Part shown: positions 1 through 8,262 of the stretch, piece by piece
Layout of the letters: each line of letters begins with the position of its first letter
How positions within the stretch are numbered: position 1 is the first letter of the stretch
Assembly: GCF_024435355.1 (NCBI RefSeq)
Contig: NZ_JAMJWG010000016.1
Coordinates: forward strand, 186,001 to 250,000
DNA: 64,000 nucleotides
Direction of reading: 5' to 3'
DNA from: Streptomyces odontomachi
GTDB taxonomy: Bacteria; Actinomycetota; Actinomycetes; Streptomycetales; Streptomycetaceae
Made by a program: the position numbers and the translations under genes
The notes under the pieces: model-generated
Told to the model about the DNA's origin: nothing
The model's database searches: none
Seen by the model: only the letters and a program-made list of their open reading frames with translations

Positions 1-425
1 CCGGCCGCCAGCAACCACCGCCGCACAGCGCCACGAACCAACCGCCTCGGGCGCTGCTTCTTCCTGCCCTCGGGGTGGCGCCCTTTCTCGTCCACACGGC
101 GGCGCCCTCCGGACTTGTCCTCAGGCCGGTGGCTTCCACCCGTCTCCGCACCACGCGGCACCCCGACCCGAACCACACCGCCCAGCACCCCAAGGCGGGC
201 CGCACCACGCGGCACCCCCGCTCCCGGCGCCGCACCGGGTCCCGTGCCAGGCACCGACGCGGCCGCAACCCGATCCGTGCCCGAGGAGCCACCCCCGACC
301 ACCGCCACGAGTCTGCGCAGCGTCCTGCGACGTTGCCGCCAGGCGCCCACCGCAGCCGCGAGACAGAGTGCACCGACCGCGGCGCACATCGTTGCCCCCA
401 GCCTGTGGATAACGTCCGCGTTCAT
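1..425 (-). CDS. TadC-like pilus assembly membrane protein, partial
   Basis: The N-terminal 141 codons are present; the gene runs off the left edge of the window. The start ATG overlaps the stop of the upstream tadB-like gene by 4 bp (ATGA), typical of translational coupling. Reading from the start gives a short hydrophobic segment (residues about 12-28), then an Arg/Gly/Pro-rich stretch without stops. Identity as the second type II secretion F-domain protein (TadC) rests on position behind TadA and TadB, because the F domain itself lies outside the window. Its role would be the inner-membrane platform of a Flp-type pilus system. The family call is inference; the open reading frame is seen directly. 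Confidence 0.6.
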   Translation of the reverse strand, partial: MNADVIHRLGATMCAAVGALCLAAAVGAWRQRRRTLRRLVAVVGGGSSGTDRVAAASVPGTGPGAAPGAGVPRGAARLGVLGGVVRVGVPRGAETGGSHRPEDKSGGRRRVDEKGRHPEGRKKQRPRRLVRGAVRRWLLAA

Positions 426-1453
426 CCCTTCTCCCCCTTCCGTACGATCCCCAGCGCCCACCAGAGACCTGCGCCTTCGAGCACACCGCCGATCGCGAGG
501 CAGCCGAGGCCGGCGCCGGTGTGCAGGAGCACGTGCAGGGGGCGGGCGCCCAGCACCGTGCCCAGCAGGAGGCCAAGGACGGGGAGCCAGGCGAGCAGTA
601 CGGCGGTGGTACGGGGTCCGGCCAACTGGGCCCGCAGATCGGCGCTTTGCTCACGCTCGGCGCGCAAGGCGCCCTCCAGCCGTTCGAGACCGGCCGCGAG
701 ACCGGCGCCGCTGTCCACGGCGACCCGCCAGCAGGCGGCGACCCCCAGCAGGCCTTCGGCACCGGGCTCGCGTGCCGCGCCGGCCAGCGCGGCGGGCACG
801 TCGCCACCGAAGCGGGCCGCGGCCAGCACGGCCGCCTGCGTTGCGGCCAGGGTGTCCGCGGTGCCGGCCACGGCCAGCAACGCCTCACCTGGGTGCCGGC
901 CGGCCCGGACCTCGCCCGCGAGCGCACCGCACAGCCCGATCACCGCGTCGGCCCGCTGCTCCCGTGCCCGCCGGGCCTCGTCCGCCCGCGTCACTCGCCG
1001 TGCCACCGGAAGAGCCGCGATGCCGAGCAGCAGCGGCAGCACGGAACCGCCCAGGACGGCCACGATCGTCCCGGCCACCAGGCACCACGTCTCACGGCGG
1101 GCCACCAGCCGCAGCAGGCCGGCCCTTGACCGGAACTGCCCGCCCCGGCCCGGCGGAACCCCCGGAAACGAGCCCCGTCCCGCCAGAGTCACCGCTTTTC
1201 CGCCCTGATCCCGCGACGAACCGGGCTGTGCCACGGCCCCGGCAAGGAAGAGCCCGCGTGCCCGCCGCACCGTCTGGTCCGCACCGCCCAGCTGCCATCC
1301 GGCGACGGCGGCGCAGCACATGGCCACGCCCACGGCGAGCCATGTCACCACCGGCCCCACCGGAACGGACCCGTGTGCCAGGGCCAGGGTCAGGGGCAGT
1401 GCCAGGTCGGGGCAGCGGGGCAGGAGCGGTCCGGCCGCCACCAGTGCCGTCAT
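422..1453 (-). CDS. TadB-like type II secretion system F family protein
   Basis: A 343-residue membrane protein. The ATG chosen overlaps the tadA stop (ATGA); longer upstream reading frames run back inside tadA. Two hydrophobic segments near the N-terminus (about residues 1-50), a pair near residues 120-145, a soluble alpha-helical middle containing GLCGALAGEVRAGRHPGEAL, and two C-terminal membrane segments ending near residue 335 match the T2SSF layout of TadB. Known role of the family: a membrane platform that works with the TadA ATPase to assemble or export Flp-type pilins. It sits second in a four-gene overlapping set (ssd, tadA, tadB, tadC), so all four are probably one transcript. Confidence 0.8.
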   Translation of the reverse strand: MTALVAAGPLLPRCPDLALPLTLALAHGSVPVGPVVTWLAVGVAMCCAAVAGWQLGGADQTVRRARGLFLAGAVAQPGSSRDQGGKAVTLAGRGSFPGVPPGRGGQFRSRAGLLRLVARRETWCLVAGTIVAVLGGSVLPLLLGIAALPVARRVTRADEARRAREQRADAVIGLCGALAGEVRAGRHPGEALLAVAGTADTLAATQAAVLAAARFGGDVPAALAGAAREPGAEGLLGVAACWRVAVDSGAGLAAGLERLEGALRAEREQSADLRAQLAGPRTTAVLLAWLPVLGLLLGTVLGARPLHVLLHTGAGLGCLAIGGVLEGAGLWWALGIVRKGEKG

Positions 1454-2724
1454 GTCCCGGCACCTCCCAACAGCTCCGAGAGCCGCTGCCACCCGTCCTC
1501 GTGAACGAACGCCCCGGCGCTCCAGCGCAGCGCCGGCACGGTGACCACCAGGCCCGACGTGCTCCGCTCCACCACGTGCACCTCGGCGATGCGGCGCCGC
1601 CCGGTGCGGTCGCGTACCAGGTGGAGCACCGCCGAGAGGGCAGCCGCCAGCTGGCTGTGCAGCGCGGCGCGGCCCAGCCCTGCCGCTGTGCCCAGGGCCT
1701 CCAGGCGTGCGGGGACATCCGCCGCGGTGTTGGCGTGCACGGTGCAGCAACCGCCGTGGCCGGTGTTGAGCGCGGCCAGCAGGTGGACGACCTCGGGGCC
1801 GCGCACCTCACCCACCACCAACCGGTCGGGCCGCATGCGCAGGGCCTGGCGCACCAGGTCCTGGAGGGTGATGAGCCCGGCGCCCTCCTGATTGGCGGGC
1901 CTCGCCTGGAGGCCCACGACATGGGGGTGGTCGGGTCGCAACTCCGCCGAGTCCTCGGCGAGGACGATCCGCTCCGTGCCGGCCACCAGGCCCAACAGGG
2001 CGCTGAGCAGCGTGGTCTTGCCCGATCCGGTGCCGCCGCTGATGAGGAACGACAGCCGGGAGTCGATCAGGGCCCGCAGGATCCGGTCCCCACCGGGCGG
2101 GATGGTGCCGGCCGCCACCAGCTCGGCGAGGGTGAACGCCCGGGGGCGCACCGCCCGCAGGGATAAATAGGGCGAGCCGACGGCCACCGGTGGAAGCACC
2201 GCATGCAACCGGGTGCCGTCCGGGAGGCGGGCGTCGACCCAGGGGTGGGCGTCGTCCAGCCGGCGTCCGGCCACGGCTGCCAGGCGCTGGGCCAGGCGGC
2301 GGACCGCGGCACCGTTCGGAAAGGTGACACCGGTCAGTTCGAGGTCACGGCCCCGGTCCACCCAGACCCGGTCGGGCCCGGACACCAGGACATCCGTCAC
2401 GGCAGGGTCGGCGAGCAACGCTTCCAGAGGCCCCGCGCCGACCAGCTCCGAGCGCAGGTGCTCCGCGGCGCCCAGCACTTCCGCATGGCCGAGGACCCTG
2501 CCCTGCGCGCGGAGGGCTTGGGCGACCCGGGCGGCAGTCGGCTCGTGACCCTGCTCGGCAAGCCACTGGCGCACCCCGTCGAGCAGTCCCCGCTCGGTCC
2601 CGGCCCGCCCCGACACCGCGCTCCCAGAGGGGATCTCACCCCTGCGAGCCATCTCACCCCCACGGTGCACCGCCCCTTCAGCGAGGGCCGAACTCAACAG
2701 CCCTCCGGCGCCGCCCCCGCTCAC
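1450..2724 (-). CDS. TadA-family secretion ATPase (CpaF-like)
   Basis: A 424-residue hexameric secretion ATPase of the VirB11/TadA family. Walker A is seen as ISGGTGSGKTTLLSALLGL, followed by the Walker B region LAEDSAEL and the conserved segment RPDRLVVGEVRGPEV typical of CpaF/TadA. The GTG start at 2724 is preferred because it overlaps the ssd stop (GTGA) and lies behind a GGAGGGGGAGCG ribosome site; an ATG 24 codons downstream (2652) is the alternative. The ATPase is cytoplasmic and would energise Flp/Tad pilus assembly with the TadB/TadC proteins encoded next. In actinobacteria this gene regularly follows ssd. Confidence 0.9.
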   Translation of the reverse strand: MSGGGAGGLLSSALAEGAVHRGGEMARRGEIPSGSAVSGRAGTERGLLDGVRQWLAEQGHEPTAARVAQALRAQGRVLGHAEVLGAAEHLRSELVGAGPLEALLADPAVTDVLVSGPDRVWVDRGRDLELTGVTFPNGAAVRRLAQRLAAVAGRRLDDAHPWVDARLPDGTRLHAVLPPVAVGSPYLSLRAVRPRAFTLAELVAAGTIPPGGDRILRALIDSRLSFLISGGTGSGKTTLLSALLGLVAGTERIVLAEDSAELRPDHPHVVGLQARPANQEGAGLITLQDLVRQALRMRPDRLVVGEVRGPEVVHLLAALNTGHGGCCTVHANTAADVPARLEALGTAAGLGRAALHSQLAAALSAVLHLVRDRTGRRRIAEVHVVERSTSGLVVTVPALRWSAGAFVHEDGWQRLSELLGGAGT

Positions 2725-3881
2725 CGCTCCCCCTCCGGGTCCCGGGCCTGCGTGGCTCCGGCGGCCGGGCGGTCCCCCGGCAGGCGGTCCCACAGGGCGG
2801 TGCAGAAGCGGGCGAGGGGGCCCTTCGGGTCGTGGGCGGGTGGTGTGCCGGTGTCCTGGGCGGAGGGCAGATCGGGGTCCCGGGGCAGCTCGCCGGCGAG
2901 CGGGAGCCCGAGCAGGCGTGCCACCTCCTCGGCTGGAAGCCCGCCCGGGCCGCCGTCGGAGCCGCCTGGACCGCATGTCCGCACGATGACCCGCAGATCC
3001 CGCAGCACCATGGTCGCCGCGGCGGCGGCCCGCGTGGCGGCGGCGACCGCGCGCAGCTCGGCGGGCACCACGAGGAGCCCGAGGTCCAGTTGGGCCAACG
3101 CTTCGGCCGCGCTCTCGTCCACCCGGCGGGGCAGGTCGACGATCACCACGCCACCGCGCCGGCGAGCGGCCGCGAGCACCGTCTGCATGGCCTCCGGCGT
3201 CACCACGACCGGGTCGCCGCGGTCCCAGCTGAGCAGGCGCAGGGAGTGCAACTCGGGCAGCGACTCCTCCAGGGCGCCACCGCCTACCCGGCCCCTGGCC
3301 GCGGCCAGGTCCGGCCATCGCAGGCCCTGCGCGGACTCGCCGCCCAGCAGGACGTCCAGCCCGCCGCCCAGCGGGTCGGCGTCGACCAGCATGGTGCGCC
3401 GTCCGGAGCGGGCAGCGGTGACCGCCAGTCCGCAGGCCAGGGTGGAAGCGCCGGCCCCGCCGCACCCACCGATGACGCCCAGGGTGAAGGCCGGCCGTCC
3501 GACGCCCTCCACCACGTCGGCGATGCGGTCCACCAACCATTGTTCGTTGTCCGGCAGCATCAGGACGTGGTCCGCACCGATCTCGACGGCGCGCCGCCAG
3601 ACGCCGGGGTCGTCCTGGTCGCGGCCGACGAGGATCAGGCCCGTGCGGCGGGCGGCACCGCGCAGTCTGTGGACGGCGTCGTCGCCGACCACCACGAGCG
3701 GGGCCTCGCCCCAGGCGGCCCGGCGGTCGGGGAGTCCGTGGTGGACCTCCGGTCTCGCACCGGCGACCGCGCACAGCCGCAGCAGATCGTCCAGCAACTC
3801 GATGTCCTCGGTGATGATCAGCGGGACGCACCGAGGTGCTCCGCCCGTCTCCCGCCGCTCCTTCGAGACAGCTCCAACCAC
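2721..3881 (-). CDS. ssd: Septum-site-determining protein Ssd (CpaE-like, MinD/ParA fold)
   Basis: 386 residues. An N-terminal receiver-like domain (about 20-125, with PLVVVGDD and LILVGRDQDDPG) is followed by a P-loop ATPase of the MinD/ParA type. The nucleotide-binding loop is GGCGGAGASTLACGLAV, lacking the usual GKT lysine pattern, as is common in CpaE/Ssd. Later motifs are LVDADPLGGGLD and VIVDLPRR. Known for the family: CpaE-like proteins help localise Tad machinery; mycobacterial Ssd affects septation. The start is a GTG with no strong ribosome site, so the exact start is uncertain. It heads the overlapping tad gene set and is divergent from the HAD phosphatase gene. Confidence 0.85.
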   Translation of the reverse strand: MVGAVSKERRETGGAPRCVPLIITEDIELLDDLLRLCAVAGARPEVHHGLPDRRAAWGEAPLVVVGDDAVHRLRGAARRTGLILVGRDQDDPGVWRRAVEIGADHVLMLPDNEQWLVDRIADVVEGVGRPAFTLGVIGGCGGAGASTLACGLAVTAARSGRRTMLVDADPLGGGLDVLLGGESAQGLRWPDLAAARGRVGGGALEESLPELHSLRLLSWDRGDPVVVTPEAMQTVLAAARRRGGVVIVDLPRRVDESAAEALAQLDLGLLVVPAELRAVAAATRAAAAATMVLRDLRVIVRTCGPGGSDGGPGGLPAEEVARLLGLPLAGELPRDPDLPSAQDTGTPPAHDPKGPLARFCTALWDRLPGDRPAAGATQARDPEGER

Positions 3882-4462
3882 GATTTCCAGCCCCCTTCGC
3901 CGCGCGACTCGCGATGCCCCCGCGGGCCCTCGAATGCCCCTTCACACGAAGAAACCGCGCAGTGGACGGCTTACATCGCGGCGAAAAGAACCAGCCATTG
4001 AACCGGCTCAACCGAACCGCCGCTGAACTTCGCGAGCAGGGCGCGCGGGAATCACGGTGCCGCGAACGCGGAAATCGTGTGGATCTTGATCGAAAACTGT
4101 GGACAACCGGGCGGTTGTGAATATCCCCATCACCCATACCAGTGAGATCGGGGAGAGGTCGTGACATCCGCCCCAGGGCAGCCCGAAAATTACGGAGAGT
4201 GACGATCTTGGATGGACGCAAGAAGGGGCGTGATCATGGCCACACGGCCTACAGAAGAGGGGGAGGCGGCGGCGAAACCCCTCCGGACATGCGACGACCC
4301 CCGCCGGGGGGGAGAGCGGGGGTCGTCTCCACGGCCGACTCGGGGGGGGAGGAGCCGGGCCGGGTTAGCACGGTCGCGAACGATCCGTGACTTCCATGGT
4401 GTACCCGAGAGCCTTCTCAGGCAAACCCACGCGCCCCAGCTTACGCCGAATGGCGGGCGCAT
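3882..4462. other. Divergent intergenic region between ssd and the HAD phosphatase gene
   Basis: No convincing gene is seen in these 580 bases. The left part (about 4060-4200) is less GC-rich and probably holds the ssd promoter. The right part contains a strong perfect hairpin, annotated separately, and G-rich runs. A short frame starting near 4236 (MATRPTEEGEAAAKP) ends quickly and has no supporting signal. Confidence 0.5.
4293..4327. terminator. Perfect 12-bp GC hairpin in a divergent promoter region
   Basis: GACGACCCCCGC pairs perfectly with GCGGGGGTCGTC across an 11-nt G-rich loop. No T-run follows, which is normal for Streptomyces terminators. Lying between two divergent genes, it has no obvious upstream gene to terminate; it could end a short untranslated transcript or act in the 5' leader of the HAD gene. 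Confidence 0.5.
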
Positions 4463-5305
4463 ATGCTCGGGCCCGTGGAAAACCACTCCTTGCCCCGCAC
4501 TGCAGCCTTCTTTGACCTGGACAAGACGGTCATTGCGAAGTCGAGCACGCTCACCTTCAGCAAGTCGTTCTACCAAGGCGGACTGATCAGCCGCAGGGCC
4601 GTACTGCGCACCGCCTATGCGCAGTTCGTCTTCCTGGCGGGCGGCGCCGATCACGAGCAGATGGAGCGCATGCGCACCTACCTGTCCAACCTGTGCCGTG
4701 GGTGGAACGTCCAGCAGGTGAAGGAGATCGTCGCAGAGACCCTGCACGATCTCATCGACCCCATCATCTACGACGAAGCGGCCTCCCTCATCGAGGAGCA
4801 CCATCGAGCGGATCGGGATGTGGTGATCGTCTCCACCTCCGGCAGCGAGGTCGTCGAGCCCATCGGTGAACTGCTCGGCGCGGACCGCGTCGTCGCCACC
4901 CGGATGGTCGTGGGCGACGACGGCTGCTTCACCGGGGAGATCGCCTACTACGCCTACGGACCCACCAAGGCGGAGGCCATACGGCAACTCGCCACCTCCG
5001 AGGGATACGACCTGTCCCGGTGCTTCGCCTACAGCGACTCGGCCACGGACCTGCCCATGCTGGAGTCGGTCGGCCATCCGTATGCGGTCAACCCGGACCG
5101 CGCGCTGCGGCGCGAGGCGGTGCTGCGCGAATGGCCGATCCTCGACTTCCACCGCCCGGTACGGCTGAAGCAGCGGTTGTCGTCCTTCGCGGTTCCGCCG
5201 CGGCCGGCGCTCGTCGCCATGGCCGCCGTCGGCGCGGCAGCCGCCACCGCCGGTCTCGTCTGGTACGCGAACCGGCGCCGCGCCTCCGCCACGGCCATCG
5301 TCTGA
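4463..5305 (+). CDS. HAD-IB family phosphatase with C-terminal membrane anchor
   Basis: 280 residues. The HAD nucleophile motif FFDLDKTVI is at residues 15-23, with VVIVSTSGSE (motif II) near 125 and the GYDLSRCFAYSDSATDLPML region carrying the Mg-binding motif (SDSATD) near 190. This places it in the HAD-IB group related to phosphoserine phosphatase and CicA-like proteins. The C-terminal 45 residues hold one hydrophobic segment (ALVAMAAVGAAAATAGLVWY) followed by Arg residues, predicting a tail-anchored protein with the catalytic domain in the cytoplasm. In actinobacteria the gene accompanies ssd/tad in divergent orientation. Substrate unknown. The ATG at 4463 is kept; a GTG four codons later is possible. 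Confidence 0.85.
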   Translation: MLGPVENHSLPRTAAFFDLDKTVIAKSSTLTFSKSFYQGGLISRRAVLRTAYAQFVFLAGGADHEQMERMRTYLSNLCRGWNVQQVKEIVAETLHDLIDPIIYDEAASLIEEHHRADRDVVIVSTSGSEVVEPIGELLGADRVVATRMVVGDDGCFTGEIAYYAYGPTKAEAIRQLATSEGYDLSRCFAYSDSATDLPMLESVGHPYAVNPDRALRREAVLREWPILDFHRPVRLKQRLSSFAVPPRPALVAMAAVGAAAATAGLVWYANRRRASATAIV

Positions 5306-5744
5306 GCCAGCACCCTCAACCCGTCGCCCGATTTACGGTATTTGAATCTAAAAGTAAAGACCTCGCGGGCAGGGGTTTCCTCCCGTGCGCCTCAGGAGTA
5401 CAAAGGAATGGACGGCCCGCGAGACCAGGAGCATCCGCGAGGATCCTCTGAAGACGCAGATGGCCCACGGACCGATGCATGGTCGTCCGGCACCCACGCG
5501 ACGTCGACCCGTCGATTACGGGCCAGCCGCACCGGGCAACGGGCAACGTCCCGACCTGATGGGCACCATATCGAGGCGCATGGTAACCGGACGGGCATGC
5601 CAGCGGCGGTACGAGTTCTCGTACCGCCGCACTCTTGCGTCACGTCTGCCACGTCCATACGCGCCCATGTGACATCCTCACGCGCCCATGTGACGTCCGC
5701 ACGCACCCCGTGTCACGTTTGAACGCGCCCGCGTCCCGTAGGAC
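5306..5744. other. Convergent intergenic region with repeats
   Basis: Between the HAD gene and the Fic-like gene, which converge. It contains a 28-nt palindrome (annotated separately) and, from 5655 to 5720, degenerate copies of an ACGCGCCCATGTGAC-type repeat. No coding sequence is supported. Confidence 0.4.
5603..5630. terminator. 13-bp perfect palindrome, likely bidirectional terminator
   Basis: GCGGCGGTACGAG and its exact complement CTCGTACCGCCGC are separated by two bases. Its place between two convergent genes fits a bidirectional terminator; a dyad operator is the alternative. Confidence 0.55.
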
Positions 5745-6569
5745 TCACGCAGCGCCGCGTTGCAACGCCTCGCAGACCGCCGTCGACTCCCTCGCACCCA
5801 GTTCGACGGCGCGTCCCACGTGCGTGATCCAGGCCGCCATCCCCTCGGAGGTGCCGGAGACATAGCCTGCGAGCGCGGTCCGGTACGCCGCGATCCCCAG
5901 TTCGGCGTGGCCCACCTCCACAGGGCAGACCGCCTTGGGATCGAGACCGCTACCCACCAGGGCGATACGCTCCGCGGTCCGCGCCACCAGGCCGTTGTGC
6001 GAGGCGAAGGGGCGCAGCGCAAGCAGTTCCCCGTGCACCACGGCAGCCGTCACCAGGGCGGGCGCCGAAGTGCCGGCGACGATCACCCGGGACAGGCCCT
6101 CCAGCCGGCCGGACACCTCGTTCGCATCCGGCAACGGCAGGTCGATCAGGGGCTCGTCAGCGGACTCACCCATCCGGCGCGGGCGCCCCACCCGCTCGTC
6201 CTGCTCGGCGGCGGCCACCAGGTGCAGCCTGGCCAGCACCCTGAGCGGGGACTGCCGCCAGATGGACAGCAACTGGCCCGCCTCCGCGGTCAGGCGCAGC
6301 GCAGCGCCGACGGTGCGCGCCGAGGCGTCGCCTCGGAAGTCGGTCCGCCTGCGCACCTCTTCGAGCGCCCAGTCGGCGCCGGACAGCGCAGCCGACGCAC
6401 GCGCACCGCGCAGCGCCGCCTCCGAGGTGATCTCCTGGCTGCGGCGGCGCATGACACGGTGCCCGTAGAGGCGATCCACGGCGCCCCGTACGGACGCCAC
6501 CGAGTCCACCACGCCAGGCAGCTCGGCCAGGGCGGCGAGCGGATCGGTGGACGCTCCTGTCGTACTCAT
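5745..6569 (-). CDS. Degenerate Fic-like protein
   Basis: 274 residues from the ATG used here (MSTTGASTDP); a longer frame extends 35 codons upstream but has no ribosome site. The segment LLALRPFASHNGLVAR aligns by eye with the Fic signature HPFx(D/E)GNGRxxR, but the first His is Arg and the GNGR core is replaced by HNGL. The surrounding protein is alpha-helical, as in Fic folds, and PALVTAAVVHGELLALRPF resembles the helix before the Fic motif. AMP-transferase activity is therefore doubtful. Neighbours give no specific substrate. It may be a regulatory or structural derivative of the Fic family; in databases such genes are sometimes labelled oxidoreductase without evident basis. Confidence 0.6.
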   Translation of the reverse strand: MSTTGASTDPLAALAELPGVVDSVASVRGAVDRLYGHRVMRRRSQEITSEAALRGARASAALSGADWALEEVRRRTDFRGDASARTVGAALRLTAEAGQLLSIWRQSPLRVLARLHLVAAAEQDERVGRPRRMGESADEPLIDLPLPDANEVSGRLEGLSRVIVAGTSAPALVTAAVVHGELLALRPFASHNGLVARTAERIALVGSGLDPKAVCPVEVGHAELGIAAYRTALAGYVSGTSEGMAAWITHVGRAVELGARESTAVCEALQRGAA

Positions 6570-6704
6570 GAGTACGACCCTACGTCCCCACCCGACCGCC
6601 TCCCCACAAGCCGCCCTCCCGTCGGCAGGGACACACCCCACGATGGAGTGGTCTCCGGACCCCGGCGAACACACAGGGCAGCGTCATGACTACTCTTGGT
6701 GAAC

Positions 6705-7745
6705 ATGAAGATCGCTTTCGTGGGAAAGGGCGGCAGCGGCAAGACGACCCTGTCCGCCCTCTTCATCCGCCACCTCGCGGCCGTGGGTGCCCCGGTGGTC
6801 GCCGTGGACGCCGACATCAACCAGCACCTGGGTGCCGCTCTCGGACTTTCCGAGGACGCGGCCGCCGCACTGCCCGCCATGGGGGCGAGGCTGCCGCTGA
6901 TCAAGGAGTACCTCCGCGGCTCCAACCCGCGCATCGTCTCGGCCGACACCATGATCAAGACCACCCCGCCGGGCCGCGGCTCACGCCTGCTGCGGGTGCG
7001 CGAGGACAACCCGGTGTACGACGCCTGCGCCCGCCGCGTGGAACTCGACCCCGGCCAGGCGCGCCTGATGGTCACCGGGCCGTTCAACGACTCCGACCTC
7101 GGCGTGGCCTGCTACCACTCCAAGACGGGCGCGGTGGAGCTCTGCCTGAACCACCTCGTCGACGGTCGCGACGAATACGTGGTCGTCGACATGACGGCGG
7201 GCTCGGACTCGTTCGCCTCCGGCATGTTCACCCGTTTCGACATGACCTTCCTGGTGGCCGAGCCGACCCGCAAGGGCGTGTCCGTCTACCGGCAGTACAA
7301 GGAGTACGCGCAGGACTTCGACGTCACCCTCAAGGTGATCGGAAACAAGGTGCAGGGCCCGGACGACCTCGACTTCCTGCGCGCGCAGGTCGGGGACGAC
7401 CTTCTGGTGACGGTCGGCTCCTCGGACTGGGTGCGCGCCATGGAGAAGGGCCACCCGCCCCGCTTCGACGACCTCGAAGCCGACACCCGCCACGCGCTAC
7501 GCACCCTGCACCACGCCGTCGACACCGGATACGCCGGGCGCGACTGGGAGCGGTACACCCGCCAGATGGTGCACTTCCACCTGAAGAACGCGCAGAGCTG
7601 GGGGAACGCGAAGACGGGCGCCGACCTGTCCGCACAGGTCGACCCGGAGTTCATCCTGCGCGAGACACCGGCGGACACGACGCCGCGCGAAATCATCGAC
7701 GCACCGGGCGGCGGCATGGCGGCCTGCGCATCCGGCTCGACCTAA
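6705..7745 (+). CDS. CooC/MinD-like P-loop ATPase
   Basis: 346 residues, beginning with the deviant Walker A loop FVGKGGSGKTTLSALF at residues 4-19, whose signature lysine (KGGxGKT) marks the SIMIBI class with MinD, NifH and CooC. Further motifs are VAVDADINQHLG and YVVVDMTAGSDSFASGMF, the latter equivalent to the switch region. Family members act as ATP-dependent maturation or loading factors; the cargo here is not shown by neighbours. The ATG at 6705 is chosen because the P-loop then starts as usual at residue 4; GTG at 6699 and TTG at 6696 are in frame just upstream. The gene is divergent from the Fic-like gene. Confidence 0.8.
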   Translation: MKIAFVGKGGSGKTTLSALFIRHLAAVGAPVVAVDADINQHLGAALGLSEDAAAALPAMGARLPLIKEYLRGSNPRIVSADTMIKTTPPGRGSRLLRVREDNPVYDACARRVELDPGQARLMVTGPFNDSDLGVACYHSKTGAVELCLNHLVDGRDEYVVVDMTAGSDSFASGMFTRFDMTFLVAEPTRKGVSVYRQYKEYAQDFDVTLKVIGNKVQGPDDLDFLRAQVGDDLLVTVGSSDWVRAMEKGHPPRFDDLEADTRHALRTLHHAVDTGYAGRDWERYTRQMVHFHLKNAQSWGNAKTGADLSAQVDPEFILRETPADTTPREIIDAPGGGMAACASGST

Positions 7746-8262
7746 CCACTGACGGCACGGAGCACCGACGGGACGGGGAGCCGGCACCCACCAAGAGGCG
7801 CCGCATCAACCATGGGCGCCACGCCACGGCGAGACGGCACGGCTCTCCGCCCCGACCTCCCCGCAGCCACCTCCACACACCCACCCCACACCGCGGCTTC
7901 GCGCCCACGGTCGCCCACGACAGCCCATGACCGCCCACGGCCGCCCTCAGCCGGACTCGACCGGACTCAGCCGGACTCGGCCGCCCTCAGCCGGACTGAG
8001 GCACGACGCAGAAGAGAAACAGGAGGGCAGAGATACGCCCCAATTAATATGACAATCTAATCAATCACACTAACCACTCATGCGGGTGGATCACCACCCC
8101 ATTCGCCCTATTTATCCAGACGCCTTCTTTACCTTGCATTACGGTTCATTTACCGGCAGTTGAGCAAGTCCGGGGGCGTCCGCAGGCCGTGCATCGGCGG
8201 CTGCGTTCAGGCCGTTCCACCGAACCGTCCATGACCGCCGTTGCCTCAGGAGACGTCACGCC
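7746..8262. other. Intergenic region upstream of the SulP-carbonic anhydrase gene
   Basis: The first 300 bases are GC-rich with tandem CGGACTC(A/G)(A/G)CCG units around 7950-8000. From 8035 to 8160 the sequence is unusually AT-rich for this genome, and it contains a GGGTGG-ATCA-CCACCC hairpin at 8084-8099. This is the likely promoter and leader of the SulP gene. No gene is seen. Confidence 0.5.
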
